From assembly GCF_036669915.1 (NCBI RefSeq), contig NC_089312.1:17323317-17387316 (forward strand): a DNA stretch of 64,000 nt, read 5' to 3'. This DNA comes from Pocillopora verrucosa (lineage: Eukaryota; Cnidaria; Anthozoa; Scleractinia; Pocilloporidae). Shown here piece by piece: positions 21,801 to 32,189 of this stretch. The notes beneath the pieces were generated by a model that saw only the letters and a list, made by a program, of their open reading frames with translations, had not been told where the DNA came from and did no database searches. Each line of letters starts with the position of its first letter. Within the stretch, counting starts at the first letter, position 1. The translations under genes were made by a program, and so were the position numbers.

Positions 21801-23040
21801 ACTTTAAAAAAAATGGAATTAGCAAAGAAGTGAAAGGGGAAAAAGCTGTGAGAAAGGAGAAGTTTAGTGTTGCTGTTTGATATGCCGCCCAGATATATCA
21901 ATTTATTAATTTAACGCCTTTAGCCGTGGGCAGAAGTTTTTCTCTAGACTAAGAGGACCCTCCCTATGTTGACGAACCTCAATAACTCGTTGATTTTACT
22001 GTTTTTACACAGATTTGATTTTAACCATATTCGCCAAAATAACTGCCAAAACACGGCAAACCAGTATCTCGGCCAAGAGCGATATTGGCCATTTCACACA
22101 TCCTTATTAGATATGAATTTTATTAAAGATTGTCATTCTAGCATATGTTGGCTAGTTACCACAGGTTTCTTGATTTTCATGGGAAAGTGGCATTGGTTGG
22201 TACCATGACCAATCTCCTCGACTTTCCCATGATTTTCATAGGATGTTAGCGACCCATACTTCGAACCTCAGTTGTTTTTTTTTTTTTTACATTGGCACGA
22301 GTTCCACAACTTTCTTCTGGTTTGGCATTGACTCAGAGTTGGGCTTATTTTTATGGCTAATCCATCGGCGACTTTCTCATGATTTTCTTGGGTTCTCAAC
22401 AGTGACACGCACTTTGGAACCATAATTTTATAAATATGTCAACACTGGCAAATACTGCTAAAATCTACACTCTACTAAACTCCATGTACCACAATATCCA
22501 CACAACTGCGTGTGCCTACTTGAAAATCCTAACCCTAACCCTAAAACTATCCAGTTAGCCTAGTATTGTATTGCTGGTTTGAGTGACTAAACTGGCTCAA
22601 ATGATCCAGCTGCTTAAAAATCTAAGCACAGAGTAAGTTTAAAAGATTCAATTTTGTAAGGTTTCGAAACAGTTCCAAAATTAACATGCACATAACTCAG
22701 TGTAAAACATCGAAGCTTCTAGGACTTCTTATGATTCCTACGAACGTACACACCTAATGCACGTCAATTTGCCTTTGTTGTCCTCGAACGATCACGTCTT
22801 CATGGTAACGTGGTGTAAGAACTGTACAGCACTTTATAAATATATGTTTTACTTGACGGTAAAAGTTTGAATCCGTACAAGGAAACGTAACGGAAACAGG
22901 CGATGATAATATTCCGTTGACAGAAATGCAACGGAAACGTATCGTCATATTTCCGTTCAGGAATCATAACGGAAACATAACAGGTCCAAGGAAGAAGTGA
23001 ATGATGTGGAAACATAGAGTTTCATTTTTCCGAATTACGG
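21801..23040. other. Foldback loop, left part; no gene recognised
   Basis: AT-rich non-coding DNA with similar short phrases recurring (CATGATTTTC, ACTTTCCCATGATTTTCATA near 22220). One stretch at 22528-22550 is CCTAACCCTAACCC, the complement of the telomere repeat. Short open frames here are not conserved elsewhere. Confidence 0.5.
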
Positions 23041-23575
23041 AATCATGCTATTTCGTCCTGTGCTCACTCTAACTCTGTGCTATCCTAAACCTAACCCAAA
23101 CCCCAAACCAATCCTAAGCTATGGTAAAGGGTTTAAGTCAGGGTTGAGGATAGGGTTAGGGCAGGAGCCCATTACCTGGTTAGGGTTAGAGTTTGGGTTG
23201 CTTCGGGTCAGAGGGGTTTAGTGTTACAATCAGGGTTAGGGCTAGGGTAAAATTATGCCTAGAGTTAGCGGGGTTTAGTGTTAGAATTAGGGTTAAGGCT
23301 AGGATGAGGCTATGCTTAGGGTTGGCGTTAATATTTTTCTACAAGCATTCAATTGCAGGGTTTTTGGTATTGTGTTTGTAAATTTCAGTAACTACTTGAA
23401 AGTTTACTGAAAAACAAACGATAGGCCGACTAGTACACTTACAGGATAGATAGAGAAGGTTGGGGTTAGGGTTAGGGTTAGAGGGTCTGCGGTTGAGGTT
23501 AGGGCTAGGGTGAAGGTTTGGGGTTAGGGTTTGGGGGTAGGGTTAGTGTTTAGGGTAAGGGTGTAAGCCTCTTCA
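23041..23575. repeat. Degenerate telomere-like (GGGTTA) repeats
   Basis: Dense GGGTTAGGG-type words occur in plus orientation, with the clearest run GGGTTAGGGTTAGGGTTAGA at about 23465-23484. TTAGGG is the telomere repeat of cnidarians. The array is degenerate and interstitial. Confidence 0.7.
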
Positions 23576-23599
23576 AAAATATTTTTAAGAAGATTTTGT

Positions 23600-24050
23600 C
23601 ACCTTTTTCACTTAAATAACCACCTGAAGAATTTTGACCAGTTAGATTATTTGAAGCGGTTGGATTAATTTTGATTGGGGTTTAATAACTTTTAGTAGTT
23701 GGATGATTATTTTTACCAGTTGAACCACTGTAATATGCTGGATCTTTTTAACTAATGTTACCATCCTTACCTGAATTATTTGAACCAATTTCACTGGTTA
23801 CACATGCATTATCCAGTTAGACCATTTCAACTGGTTGGATTATTTAAACCAGTTTGTCCATTTTAGATATTGGCATCATTTTATCAAGTTGGATCATGTT
23901 AACCAGTCGCACCATTTTACTAAGTGAGATCGTTTCTTCCGATTGGACCATGTCACGTAATTAAAATCTTTTCACCGTTTAAACCATTTTATCTTGTTTT
24001 GGCTGGTTGGACCATGTTAACCAGTTGCATCATTTTGACTGGAGTGAAAA
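23600..24050. repeat. Minisatellite with AACCAGTTGGACCATTTT-type units
   Basis: Many diverged units of about 22-26 bases carry the words ACCAGTTGGATCATTT, ACCAGTTGCACCATTTT and similar. It fills the centre of the foldback loop between two telomere-like stretches. Confidence 0.7.
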
Positions 24051-24069
24051 GTTCCGTTCTTAACCAGAG

Positions 24070-24105
24070 CCCTAACCCTAACCCGGGGTTAGGGTTAGGG
24101 TTAGG
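24070..24105. repeat. Head-on telomere-repeat palindrome
   Basis: CCCTAACCCTAACCC is followed directly by GGGGTTAGGGTTAGGG, making a palindrome centred near 24084. The order is C-strand repeats then G-strand repeats, the reverse of what end-to-end telomere fusion gives. Confidence 0.85.
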
Positions 24106-24239
24106 ATAGCTCGCAGCTAGAGTTAGGGCTTGGGTAGGGTGGGATTATGATTAGGCTGAGGGTCACAATTTTTTCTGAAAACATCCAATTTTTTTTCGGT
24201 ATTGTGTTTGGCTCTAAACTTTAACAACTACTTGAAAGT

Positions 24240-24850
24240 TTGCTTGAAATCAAAATATACCATTTTTTGCCAAAATAACTGCCAAAATGCGCAATTCGGG
24301 CCTTTTTATCAATTTACACTTGGTTTAAGCTTGGTTTTTGTGTTTTCCCACAGACTCTTAAACTATTTTGCTGAGAACATTTTTTGCAGCGTTTTTAAAA
24401 CTGAAATAAGCTTATTTTTGCAAAAAAAACAAACGTGTTTTTCAGTCGAATTTAGTGTTTTTGTCAACTTTAGCGAAAAATTTTGCAAAAATCGTACATT
24501 TCTGCCGTATTTTAGAGTTTTTAGACAGATTTCGTCGCGATCTTGTGAAAAACATGTAGTTTCAAGCTAGTTTTCAGTGTTTTGGCAGTTATCTTGTCAA
24601 AAAATGGGTAAGTCAGCGCAATTGTTTTTTGTTTGGTTTTTAAGGTTTTGTTTGCCCAAATTTTACTGAGAACGCTGTGTTAGCTTGTCTCCATTGTTTT
24701 TTCGCAGATTCTATCGCTGTTTTGCTGAAAACATAACGTTTCAGCTTGTTTGCATCGTTTTTGGTCGTGAAATAAGCTAATTTTTGCAAAAGGAAAAAAA
24801 CCTGTTTTTCAGCCCAAATTGACATAAAGGATACAGAAGAACATTTGCTT
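24240..24850 (-). repeat. Inner inverted repeat, right side
   Basis: This is the counterpart of 21340-21800 in opposite orientation. The words TTTTACTGAGAACGC and TCTTGTGAAAAACATGTAG mirror those on the left. No coding frame with known domains is present. Confidence 0.6.
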
Positions 24851-25394
24851 ATTGCCTTTTTTTTTTGTCCTTACTCATGAAGTTGATTTTGGCATTTCAA
24901 ACAAAAACTCTGCTAGAGCATTAATTGAATGACATATCATGCACTTACTTTGAAGCAAGAACACTTTTTTTTTAACTCAGAAAAATACTTTTTTATTTTT
25001 TTTTAAGGACTGCTGGATATAACCTGTACAACCAAGATGAATTTACATTCATTATTTGTCATAACTTACACTAAATTAGAAATTCAAGTATGAAATGAGG
25101 GTACTAGCCCTTTAATAGTGTTCAAAATTTCCATATGCAGGGGTACTTGTGGCTACTGGAGAAGAATCAGTCTTTAACCCTTCACCCCCCCCAAGGGAGA
25201 TAATAAGTACAGATATCCCTTTCCCTAGGGGCAACTAGCTCAAAAGTGAGTGATCTCAAAGGCCCTCCAAAAACGTTTTCTACAGCAATAACTAAGCTCT
25301 ACAGAAGCACACTATGCAGACAAAAGGTGTAAGAGAATCAATGAATTCTTTAATTCTTGGTCCCTCCCAGGCCAACCTATTGTACAAATCTCAT
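24851..25394. other. Foldback loop, right part; nothing recognised
   Basis: AT-rich non-coding sequence with A and T runs near 24970-25010. I see no gene and no clear match to the left side of the loop. Confidence 0.45.
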
Positions 25395-28039
25395 GACATC
25401 TGTTCCAGTTTCATCAGTCAATTTTTCAAGCTTCAAGCTTTTCCTGCAATTATGTACTTGTTCTTGAAGCTGAAAACTAACAAGGTTCCTGTAAATTAAG
25501 TTTACATAACAACCTAACAATTTGTGAAAATCACACAAATCCCAAGCTATATCCAGAATTATGCTCTTAATAAAATAAACTTTTAAAGCAAATTGGGATT
25601 TTGCTCTAGTTCTTTTTATTTTTTTGTTACTTTTTAAATACATTTGTATAAATAATGCTCCCCTAACTCTCCCCAAAACTTTTAGAACAGATGCAAACTC
25701 TTAAGAATGATCAAGCTTCACCTTATTATTAAAATTTTTTACATCTTAGACTACCAAGTTATCACAGAGGTTTTTTTCGGTACTTTGACCTGTTTAACAC
25801 CTAAAAAGAAGAACACATACATAACACACACACAATCAGCCAGGTCAAAATGTGCTGCAGCCAACAATTTGGCCACCTACAATGAAATAGCTGCCAATTT
25901 CACACATGTCAGACTTCTATTCAGGACAAGATTTGGCCTCTGCTGCCTATTACTATTGCCAGCTTGCCTGCCACTCAAAATTTCAACTGAGATTGTACAT
26001 ACATACATGTGGGATTAGGTTACACGAGCGAACCTGCACTATTGAAAGAGGTCAATGAATTATAACTCAAAGAAACATTGATAAATAAAATAAATCAATA
26101 GAAATGACAAAAATTAAACTAACAGCAGACAGCACTTTTTTGGCCTTCGGGGCCTGATCAGTGCAGTGATCTTCAACTAAGTGCTTAATTTGGACATAAA
26201 ACCAAAACTTGTTATGGTTAAATATTATTATTTTTCTTTCAATATTCCCATTCCAGCTGATGTATATTATTTGAATAACAAATCTTATTCGCATGTTAAA
26301 ATCACCTGAGGACAAGGCATACACTTTGTGCCAAAATTGCTTTGCATCAAGTACATTATCTAGTACATCATTACCATCTTCAGGTATTTCTAATTTACTC
26401 TTGAAAATCACACAAATCATAAGCTATATACAGCATACAATTGGCAGCAAATTATTAAAAAGGAATGCAGTAATCTTTAATAATAAGAGTAGCTAAATAA
26501 CAAATAGCCTAGTCAAAATGTGCCGGTAACCAGGGATTTGGCTTTCCACACAGAACATTTGTTAGGCGTCTAGTCTGGACAAGGTTTGGTCTCTACCTTC
26601 TGTTACTATAGCCAGCTTGCCTACTTCTAAAAAACGTTTTGACTAAGCTGAAAAAAATGTTTGAGAGAAAAATGGCCACAACAAGCCCACTTACTGCAAA
26701 ATAAGAAACATAAAAGTAACACTTCAAATTAATACAGAATATAAGCCTTGCAGGATTTGGCTCTCAATAAAATTAGTTAAAATAGCCGATCTTGAGTTTA
26801 ACTACTCACTCAAAATGGGCTGACAGCCTGCAATTTGGCCACCTACAATGAAGTATCTTCCACTGACTTCACACCTTTCAGACTGCTTTTCAGGATGAGG
26901 TTTGGCCTCTGCTGCCTATAATTACAACAGCCAGCTTGACTACTACTAAAGAACATTTTGACTGGGCTGTGCAAGTGTTACTAGCATATAAAAAGCACCT
27001 TCAGGTAGATTACAGCAAAGCAGACTTTGTACCAAAACACTTTGCATTAAGTACATCATTACCCTCTACAGGTATTTCTAGTTTACATGTGAAAATCCCA
27101 CAAATCACAAGGTATATTACATCATACATGTTGACAAAGCAATCAGGGGTACATTTTTCATAATAGGATGCAATGGTCTTCAGTATCAAGATTATTTGGT
27201 ACCTAAATAGTAAAATGTTCGAGAGAAGAAATAATCATAAACATTTTTTCTTTCTCATTAGTATCGACTTCCAAAAGTAATGGATAATGACCACCTAAAA
27301 CAAAGAAGAAATAAATCAAATTTGTGATTTCACAGGGCTTCAATACGAAACAACTATACATATCTTTTATTTCCTACCACTTACAAGTGGCAGGAATGGC
27401 TGAAATGGCCTTCACGTGAACACAACAGAATCCTATGCGTGTATAACCATGTAGAACTATTTATTCGGTATCGAAATTACATCCCAAATGTCATGATATT
27501 TGACTGAAACTCAGCTTACCCATCTTTCGTTTAGACTTCGAAACTTGCTGCTTTTTACCACCGTTTCAATGTTTTCTTGTTGTTCAAAAGGTGGTAGGGC
27601 CATTGCAGACCGTGATTTTTTTTTTACTTGAGAACCAGATCACAACACCCAAGCCTTTTCACGCTAAAATATTAAACTACTGAGATTTCCTTCGCCGCCG
27701 TAAGCCGCCATTTTATCTTTCCCTGAATACTAGTTCCCAAGCTTCGAGCCCGAAGGTCTCAGACATGCACTGAAATTATGATATTCGTTATTTCAGGGCC
27801 AATTTAGAAATAACGGTAATCGTTATCTTGGTGTCGAGATCATGCTGATCACAACTGAACGCACATTTACCCCTTTCCTCCGCCATCTTGAATGTTGTAA
27901 GACAGTGGAACCGAGTCCTTCTCTTTATTTAACACGGTAAAGAGCATTGGTAAAGAGTGCCACGAAATTACTATATCCATAAATTTGGTGCCAATTTAGA
28001 AATAACGATAATCGTAATTTCGGTCTCGAGATCATGTTG
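25395..28039 (-). repeat. Right inverted arm of the foldback element
   Basis: This is the reverse complement of 18742-21230. Identity is highest in the outer part (27300-28039 against 18742-19470), where I see only scattered single-base differences. The inner part is more diverged with indels. The boundary at the inner side is approximate. Confidence 0.8.
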
Positions 28040-28179
28040 AACCTGCAACACTCTTCAATGTCGAGAAAGATCTGGGGAAAAAACTCGTACCAGTTCTTCT
28101 CTATGCGCTGAGGAAATGCAATAGTTTCCCGCCTTTTTCATGCCTTCGTTTTTCATCCAACTTCGTGTGGGCGGGGAAA
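28040..28179. promoter_or_regulatory. Right part of the divergent promoter and 5' UTR of the SAM gene
   Basis: It starts with the AACCTGCA duplication and runs to the start codon at 28180. It was joined to 18718-18733 before the foldback insertion. The word GGGCGGGGAAA at 28169-28179 is GC-box-like, directly before the ATG. No TATA box is evident. Confidence 0.45.
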
Positions 28180-31100
28180 ATGGCTTCCGAAGCTCTTGCT
28201 TCTAGCTCTTCTTGCAGTGAATTGGAAGCTGGTAATGATTCCCTGGACATGTGGAAGACGAAAGATGTTAAATGTGAGTTTTTGTTAGAAGCCAGAATGA
28301 GTAATACGTCTCATTACTCTGTTGCTGAATAACCTGCACGGCGCACCATCGATCCTGCATAGTTCTTAATAAATGTGAGTTTTTGTTAGAAGCCAGAATG
28401 AGTAATACGTCTCATTACTCTGTTGCTGAATAACCTGCACGGCGCACCATCGATCCTGCATAGTTCTTAATAATTGGCACAAGCTAACTTTTCAATTCAA
28501 GTCCGTTTTGCTCTCACAAATGTAACGTGATAGTTTCTACATGTTATTAACTCAGGCTGGACTGTGGAGGACGTGAAGAACTGGCTCACTTTCCAGGGAT
28601 TTAAAAAGGAAGCTGCCCTTTTTTCAAGTAAGCTAAAACTAGCTGCAGTATTTAAGCTTACTAAGCTTAAGCTTAAGTCTTAATAAGCTTACATGTATCA
28701 GTAACTTCGCAATTCCTGAAACTGCATATTCCTAAGAATAAATAGGTAAATAAATGAGCAAGTCTTTTTGTCATAGCCTGCGAGCTCGCAGGCTAAATAA
28801 GTCAAGAATTAATTTGTGACCATCCGTTGCTAATTTTGCTTTCCCTAAGTTGTACTTGTGGAGACAATTTTTTGAACAGATATTCTAGCAGTGTTCATCA
28901 CCATTTTCTCTGGATTCTTTGGGAAGCTAATTTGATTTACAATATTTTTCAAATAATTTTTTTAACTACCCATACAAATTGTAAGAATCACAAGCATTTT
29001 ACCCGCCAACATTTGAGGGTAGCCTAGAGTCACATGTTTACCTTTTGCAGGGGTGCTAAAGCATTTGAGAGCAATGCGTGGATGCTTTCTAAATGCTACA
29101 TGTAACACATCACACAGCCACATAGCTAGAATTTCTTCAGAAACAATTTTCCTTTTGTCCTTTCAATTCATGACTTTTCCACAAAATGGTGAATTAACAA
29201 AAACTGCTCCAAGGTTTGCTAAGGTTTTCACACTTTCATTTATTTGATATGACAGAAGAGGAGATTAGTGGAGAAGCATTGCTGGCAATTGAAAAAAATG
29301 ATATCAAGGAAATTGGTGTAAAGCCAATGGGCCGACATATTCAGCTTATGGCAAAAATAAAAGAGATAATTAACACACAGGAAAAGGAAGGTGTGAACTC
29401 TACAGAAGTGGAGTCAAAATTGGAACATTCTTTTCTGAAAAGAAAAATAACTACCCAGGATAAAAAGAAATGGAATGCCAAATCAAAGACAATGTACTTA
29501 GAAAAGTAAGTGTGATTTTAAGACTAAACATGCATATATGCATGATGGTGTCTTGATTGTGCCAGGATTGTGTCTTGATTGTGCCAGGATTGTGTCTTGA
29601 TTGTGCCTGTGCCAGGCAGGTTGGTGGCCCTAAAAGTCTCTAAATATTTTCCCTTGCCCTAAAATGCCCTTATTTTTCAGTTTTTCCCCCTAGCATTCCT
29701 ATTTTTCTTTTATTTTTGAAAACTGCTGATGACAAATGTCATTGAAAGTGCTTGACATGGATTCTTCATTTGCCTTACTTGCACAATCTGCAAGTTTCTT
29801 TTGGTGTGGCTTCTCATGTTTGGAATTATCAGCTTCTATCATTTACTGGTGAGTTATTTTAGTTACTTTTGTAAGCTTTGTATTGAGTTCTTCCCTGATG
29901 ATAGAATTTAAGGGAGTAAAGTTGCGCTCATCTTGCTTGAACACATCCATATGATCAAGTTCTAGATTTGTATTGCTTAAAATCATCACATTCTTTGAAC
30001 TTCTTAATTCAACCTTATCTAATGAGTATGTTAGGGTATAACTTACCTCTCACACATCCTCTGGTGATGGCATACCTAATGGTAATTGGGTTGGTGAATT
30101 AGCTGAGCCAGTGAATAGTAATAGTAATAATTATTATTTCTCATACTTTGCTCTACATGTGCCTCGCAGTTTTGTTCCAGAGTGATTAGATCATCTTGTT
30201 TTAGCTTTAATTAAGGCTTTCAAAGTCAGTGAGATACAGATGCCCTAAAAAAACTAGGGCAGATGTCCTGGGAATTAGTACCATTGTACTGCTGTAGAAC
30301 CAGTACTCATGTTAAATAAATAAAATTTTGTTTTTTAGGTGACAGTTCCATGGTGCCACTTCTTTAAATTGCATCGACATTGGATTTATGTCAAGCATTT
30401 TCTAGACAAGAGTGTGACTTTGGTGATCCCTGATGAATACCATATAAACTAGAATTTTATTTGAGTAAGTATGTAATCTGTTTGGATGGGAGAAGGTAAG
30501 ATACATTGGAATAATGTTCTAAAATGCCCTTATTTTCAACTGTTTATCCCACAAAGTCCCTCTTCTGTGGAGAAATAAAAAATCTTATTTTTCCCCTAAA
30601 ATGTTGTCACAACATGACTAACATGCCTGCTGTGCTTAGCTTCTCTTTTAGTATTTCACATTTTTCTTTTTTGTTGACTTGCTTTGACTGCATGGAATCC
30701 TAAAAAGTGATGCAGTGATCTCAGGTCTGTTGTACATTTTCACAGTACAGTAGCCTTGTTTGGCTGTTTATGTTGTTTGAAAAATGGACCTTTTGCAATA
30801 TCAACATAGTCATGTGACCCTGTCATTTTTAATAATTGAAGTTAAAAATAAATTCCATAAATAAACAACAATTTAACTGCAGGCTTTATTATGTTATTAT
30901 TGTTGTTGATTTCAAATTATTGCTTTTTTCAACTGAAAACAGGCTGAACACACACCTGCAAAGAGGGCCAAAAAGCCCTGCTCTGGATCTAGTGCAAATG
31001 AGTCAACATGTAATACAGCAGAGCAAGGTACATGTAATCCCTTAAGCATGATATTTGGTGAGAATTGTCTCCTGAATAAATATGCATTAATAAAGTTTAG

Positions 31101-31628
31101 AAACAAATGGTAATTAAATGACCTGATCATTCAAGATAGAAACACATTATTGCATGGTCCAGCAACATTCCCTTGTTTTTTCTTCCTTTTATAGATGAAC
31201 CAGATTTTGGCCCTGTTGACAAAGTAAACAGTTGCAAAGCAAGTTCAAGCCTGGATGATATCACCATAAAAAGTGCTGCTATTGTAGTTATAGCTTTTCT
31301 TAGAGTTAATTCGATGCAAGATGTAACAGTTGTAAAGCATCTTTATCCTTTAGCCGAGAAATTAACTGTCAAACATCATCCACTGGGAAAATATCAATTA
31401 TCTGTAAAGATAGCAAAAGCACTTATCAGTCAAGGCTACATTGAGGTCAAAAGTCCTGTGGAAGGTCGTGAGGTTAACTTCTTGAATCTTAAGAGAGAAG
31501 ATATTATGTGCAAAAAGAAGGATCAACTTAAGAGTAATGATCCAGACCAAGAGGAGTCTGATGATAATGGAGACACAGATTCAATAACCACTGACTCTTC
31601 TTTTTCAACCTATTCTGATGGTTTTTAA
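28180..31628 (+). CDS. SAM-domain protein of the CACTA element (five exons)
   Basis: Exons I can support: 28180-28273, 28556-28627, 29256-29505, 30943-31027 and 31195-31628. Exons 2 and 3 join exactly in phase to give a SAM domain: WTVEDVKNWLTFQGFKKEAA, then EEISGEALLAIEKNDIKEIG and GRHIQLMAKIKEI. SAM domains mediate protein pairing. Exon 3 ends in a basic stretch. Exon 4 reads KRAKKPCSGSS, a likely nuclear signal. Exon 5 holds a compact domain (about 31200-31500) that I do not recognise and an acidic Ser/Thr-rich tail. The phase from exon 3 to exon 4 is off by one as drawn, so a splice choice is wrong or the gene is decayed. By position it is the second gene of the transposon, comparable to TnpA of plant elements; that role is inferred. 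Confidence 0.65.
28270..28471 (+). repeat. 101-bp tandem duplication over the first splice donor of the SAM gene
   Basis: AAATGTGAGTTTTTGTTAGA begins at 28270 and again at 28371, and the 101 bases between are repeated almost perfectly. The exon 1 donor GTGAGT is therefore present twice. The second would add 101 bases with stops. Confidence 0.85.
28774..28795. repeat. 22-bp perfect palindrome
   Basis: TAGCCTGCGAG is followed directly by its reverse complement CTCGCAGGCTA. It lies in intron 2 of the SAM gene. It may be the target or scar of a small element. Confidence 0.7.
29540..29620 (+). repeat. Short tandem repeat in SAM gene intron 3
   Basis: Three units of GTGTCTTGATTGTGCCAG(GATT) lie in direct repeat. 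The remainder of this long intron (29506-30942) is AT-rich, and I see no other gene in it. Confidence 0.75.
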
Positions 31629-31739
31629 GTCACTTATGTTTCTTAATGTAGATACCATAAATGCCTTGTTCCAGTTAAATTGACAAATGACTTGTTGTCA
31701 AAATCCAGTGTTGGTACTTAATAAAAACATTACTTTTAC

Positions 31740-32163
31740 CAATGTTGGCATATTATTTTGGTTTTACCAACATTAGATTCCTCTCTACCAATATTGGCAT
31801 ATTATTTTGTTTCTGTTACAAAGTTGGATTCCTTTATACCATTATTGGCATATTATTTTTGTTTTACCAACATTGCATTGCTCTACACCAATATTGGTAT
31901 ATTATTTTCTGTTTACCAATGTTGGATTCCTCCATACCATTATTGATAAATTATCTTCCTTTTACCAACATTGGTTTCATCTATACCAATATTGACATAT
32001 CTTGTTTTACCAATGTTGGTTCCCTCTTTAGTAATATTAGTTTATTATTTTTGTTTTGCCAATGTTGGGATATATAACACTTTACCAACATTGGTATGTC
32101 ATTCACTTATTTCAAAGATAAACCAAAAATATGCCAATAATAAACACACCATTTCCTAACATT
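31740..32163. repeat. Right subterminal repeat region of the CACTA element
   Basis: About six units of roughly 57-62 bases are built as ACCAATATTGGCATATTATTTT plus a stretch with TTTACCAACATTGGATTCCT. The overlapping open frames here are artefacts of the repeat. The CCAAyATTGG core is shared with the left subterminal region. Confidence 0.8.
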
Positions 32164-32189
32164 GGAATCTTAAATTTTTTCCTGTGTTC
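32164..32189 (-). repeat. Right terminal inverted repeat of the CACTA element and TTC duplication
   Basis: GGAATCTTAAATTTTTTCCT and GTG end the element at 32186. TTC follows at 32187-32189, matching the TTC before the left end. Confidence 0.85.

Larger units (their letters stand above)
18742..28039. mobile_element. Foldback-type DNA transposon, 9298 bp, nested in the CACTA element
   Basis: The ends are CAACATGATCTCGAGACCGA and its exact inverse. They are flanked by the perfect 8-bp duplication AACCTGCA (18734-18741 and 28040-28047). The inverted arms are about 2.5 kb each and nearly identical over the outer 1.3 kb. An 8-bp duplication with CA...TG ends is known from hAT, P and KDZ superfamilies. 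Very long inverted arms recall Foldback/Galileo-type elements, which belong to or derive from such families. No transposase gene is recognisable in it, so it would depend on an enzyme supplied elsewhere. Confidence 0.85.
11424..32186. mobile_element. CACTA/EnSpm-type DNA transposon (20763 bp with nested insertion; ~11.5 kb without)
   Basis: The element begins CACAGGAAAAATTTAAGATTC and ends with the reverse complement of CACAGGAAAAAATTTAAGAT (one A more). It is flanked on both sides by TTC (11421-11423 and 32187-32189), a 3-bp target duplication as made by CACTA elements. Both subterminal regions are filled with short repeats built on CCAATATTGG/CCAACATTGG words, another hallmark of the group. 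Inside are two divergent multi-exon genes: a tnp2-like transposase to the left and a SAM-domain gene to the right. A 9.3-kb foldback element interrupts the space between them. The transposase is broken, so this copy is not autonomous now. Confidence 0.85.

Noticed and set aside
31742-32159. Overlapping open frames of 62-111 codons in all plus-strand frames
   Set aside because: They arise from the ~60-bp subterminal repeats of the CACTA element, whose units lack stops in several frames; the translations are repetitive and have no domain.
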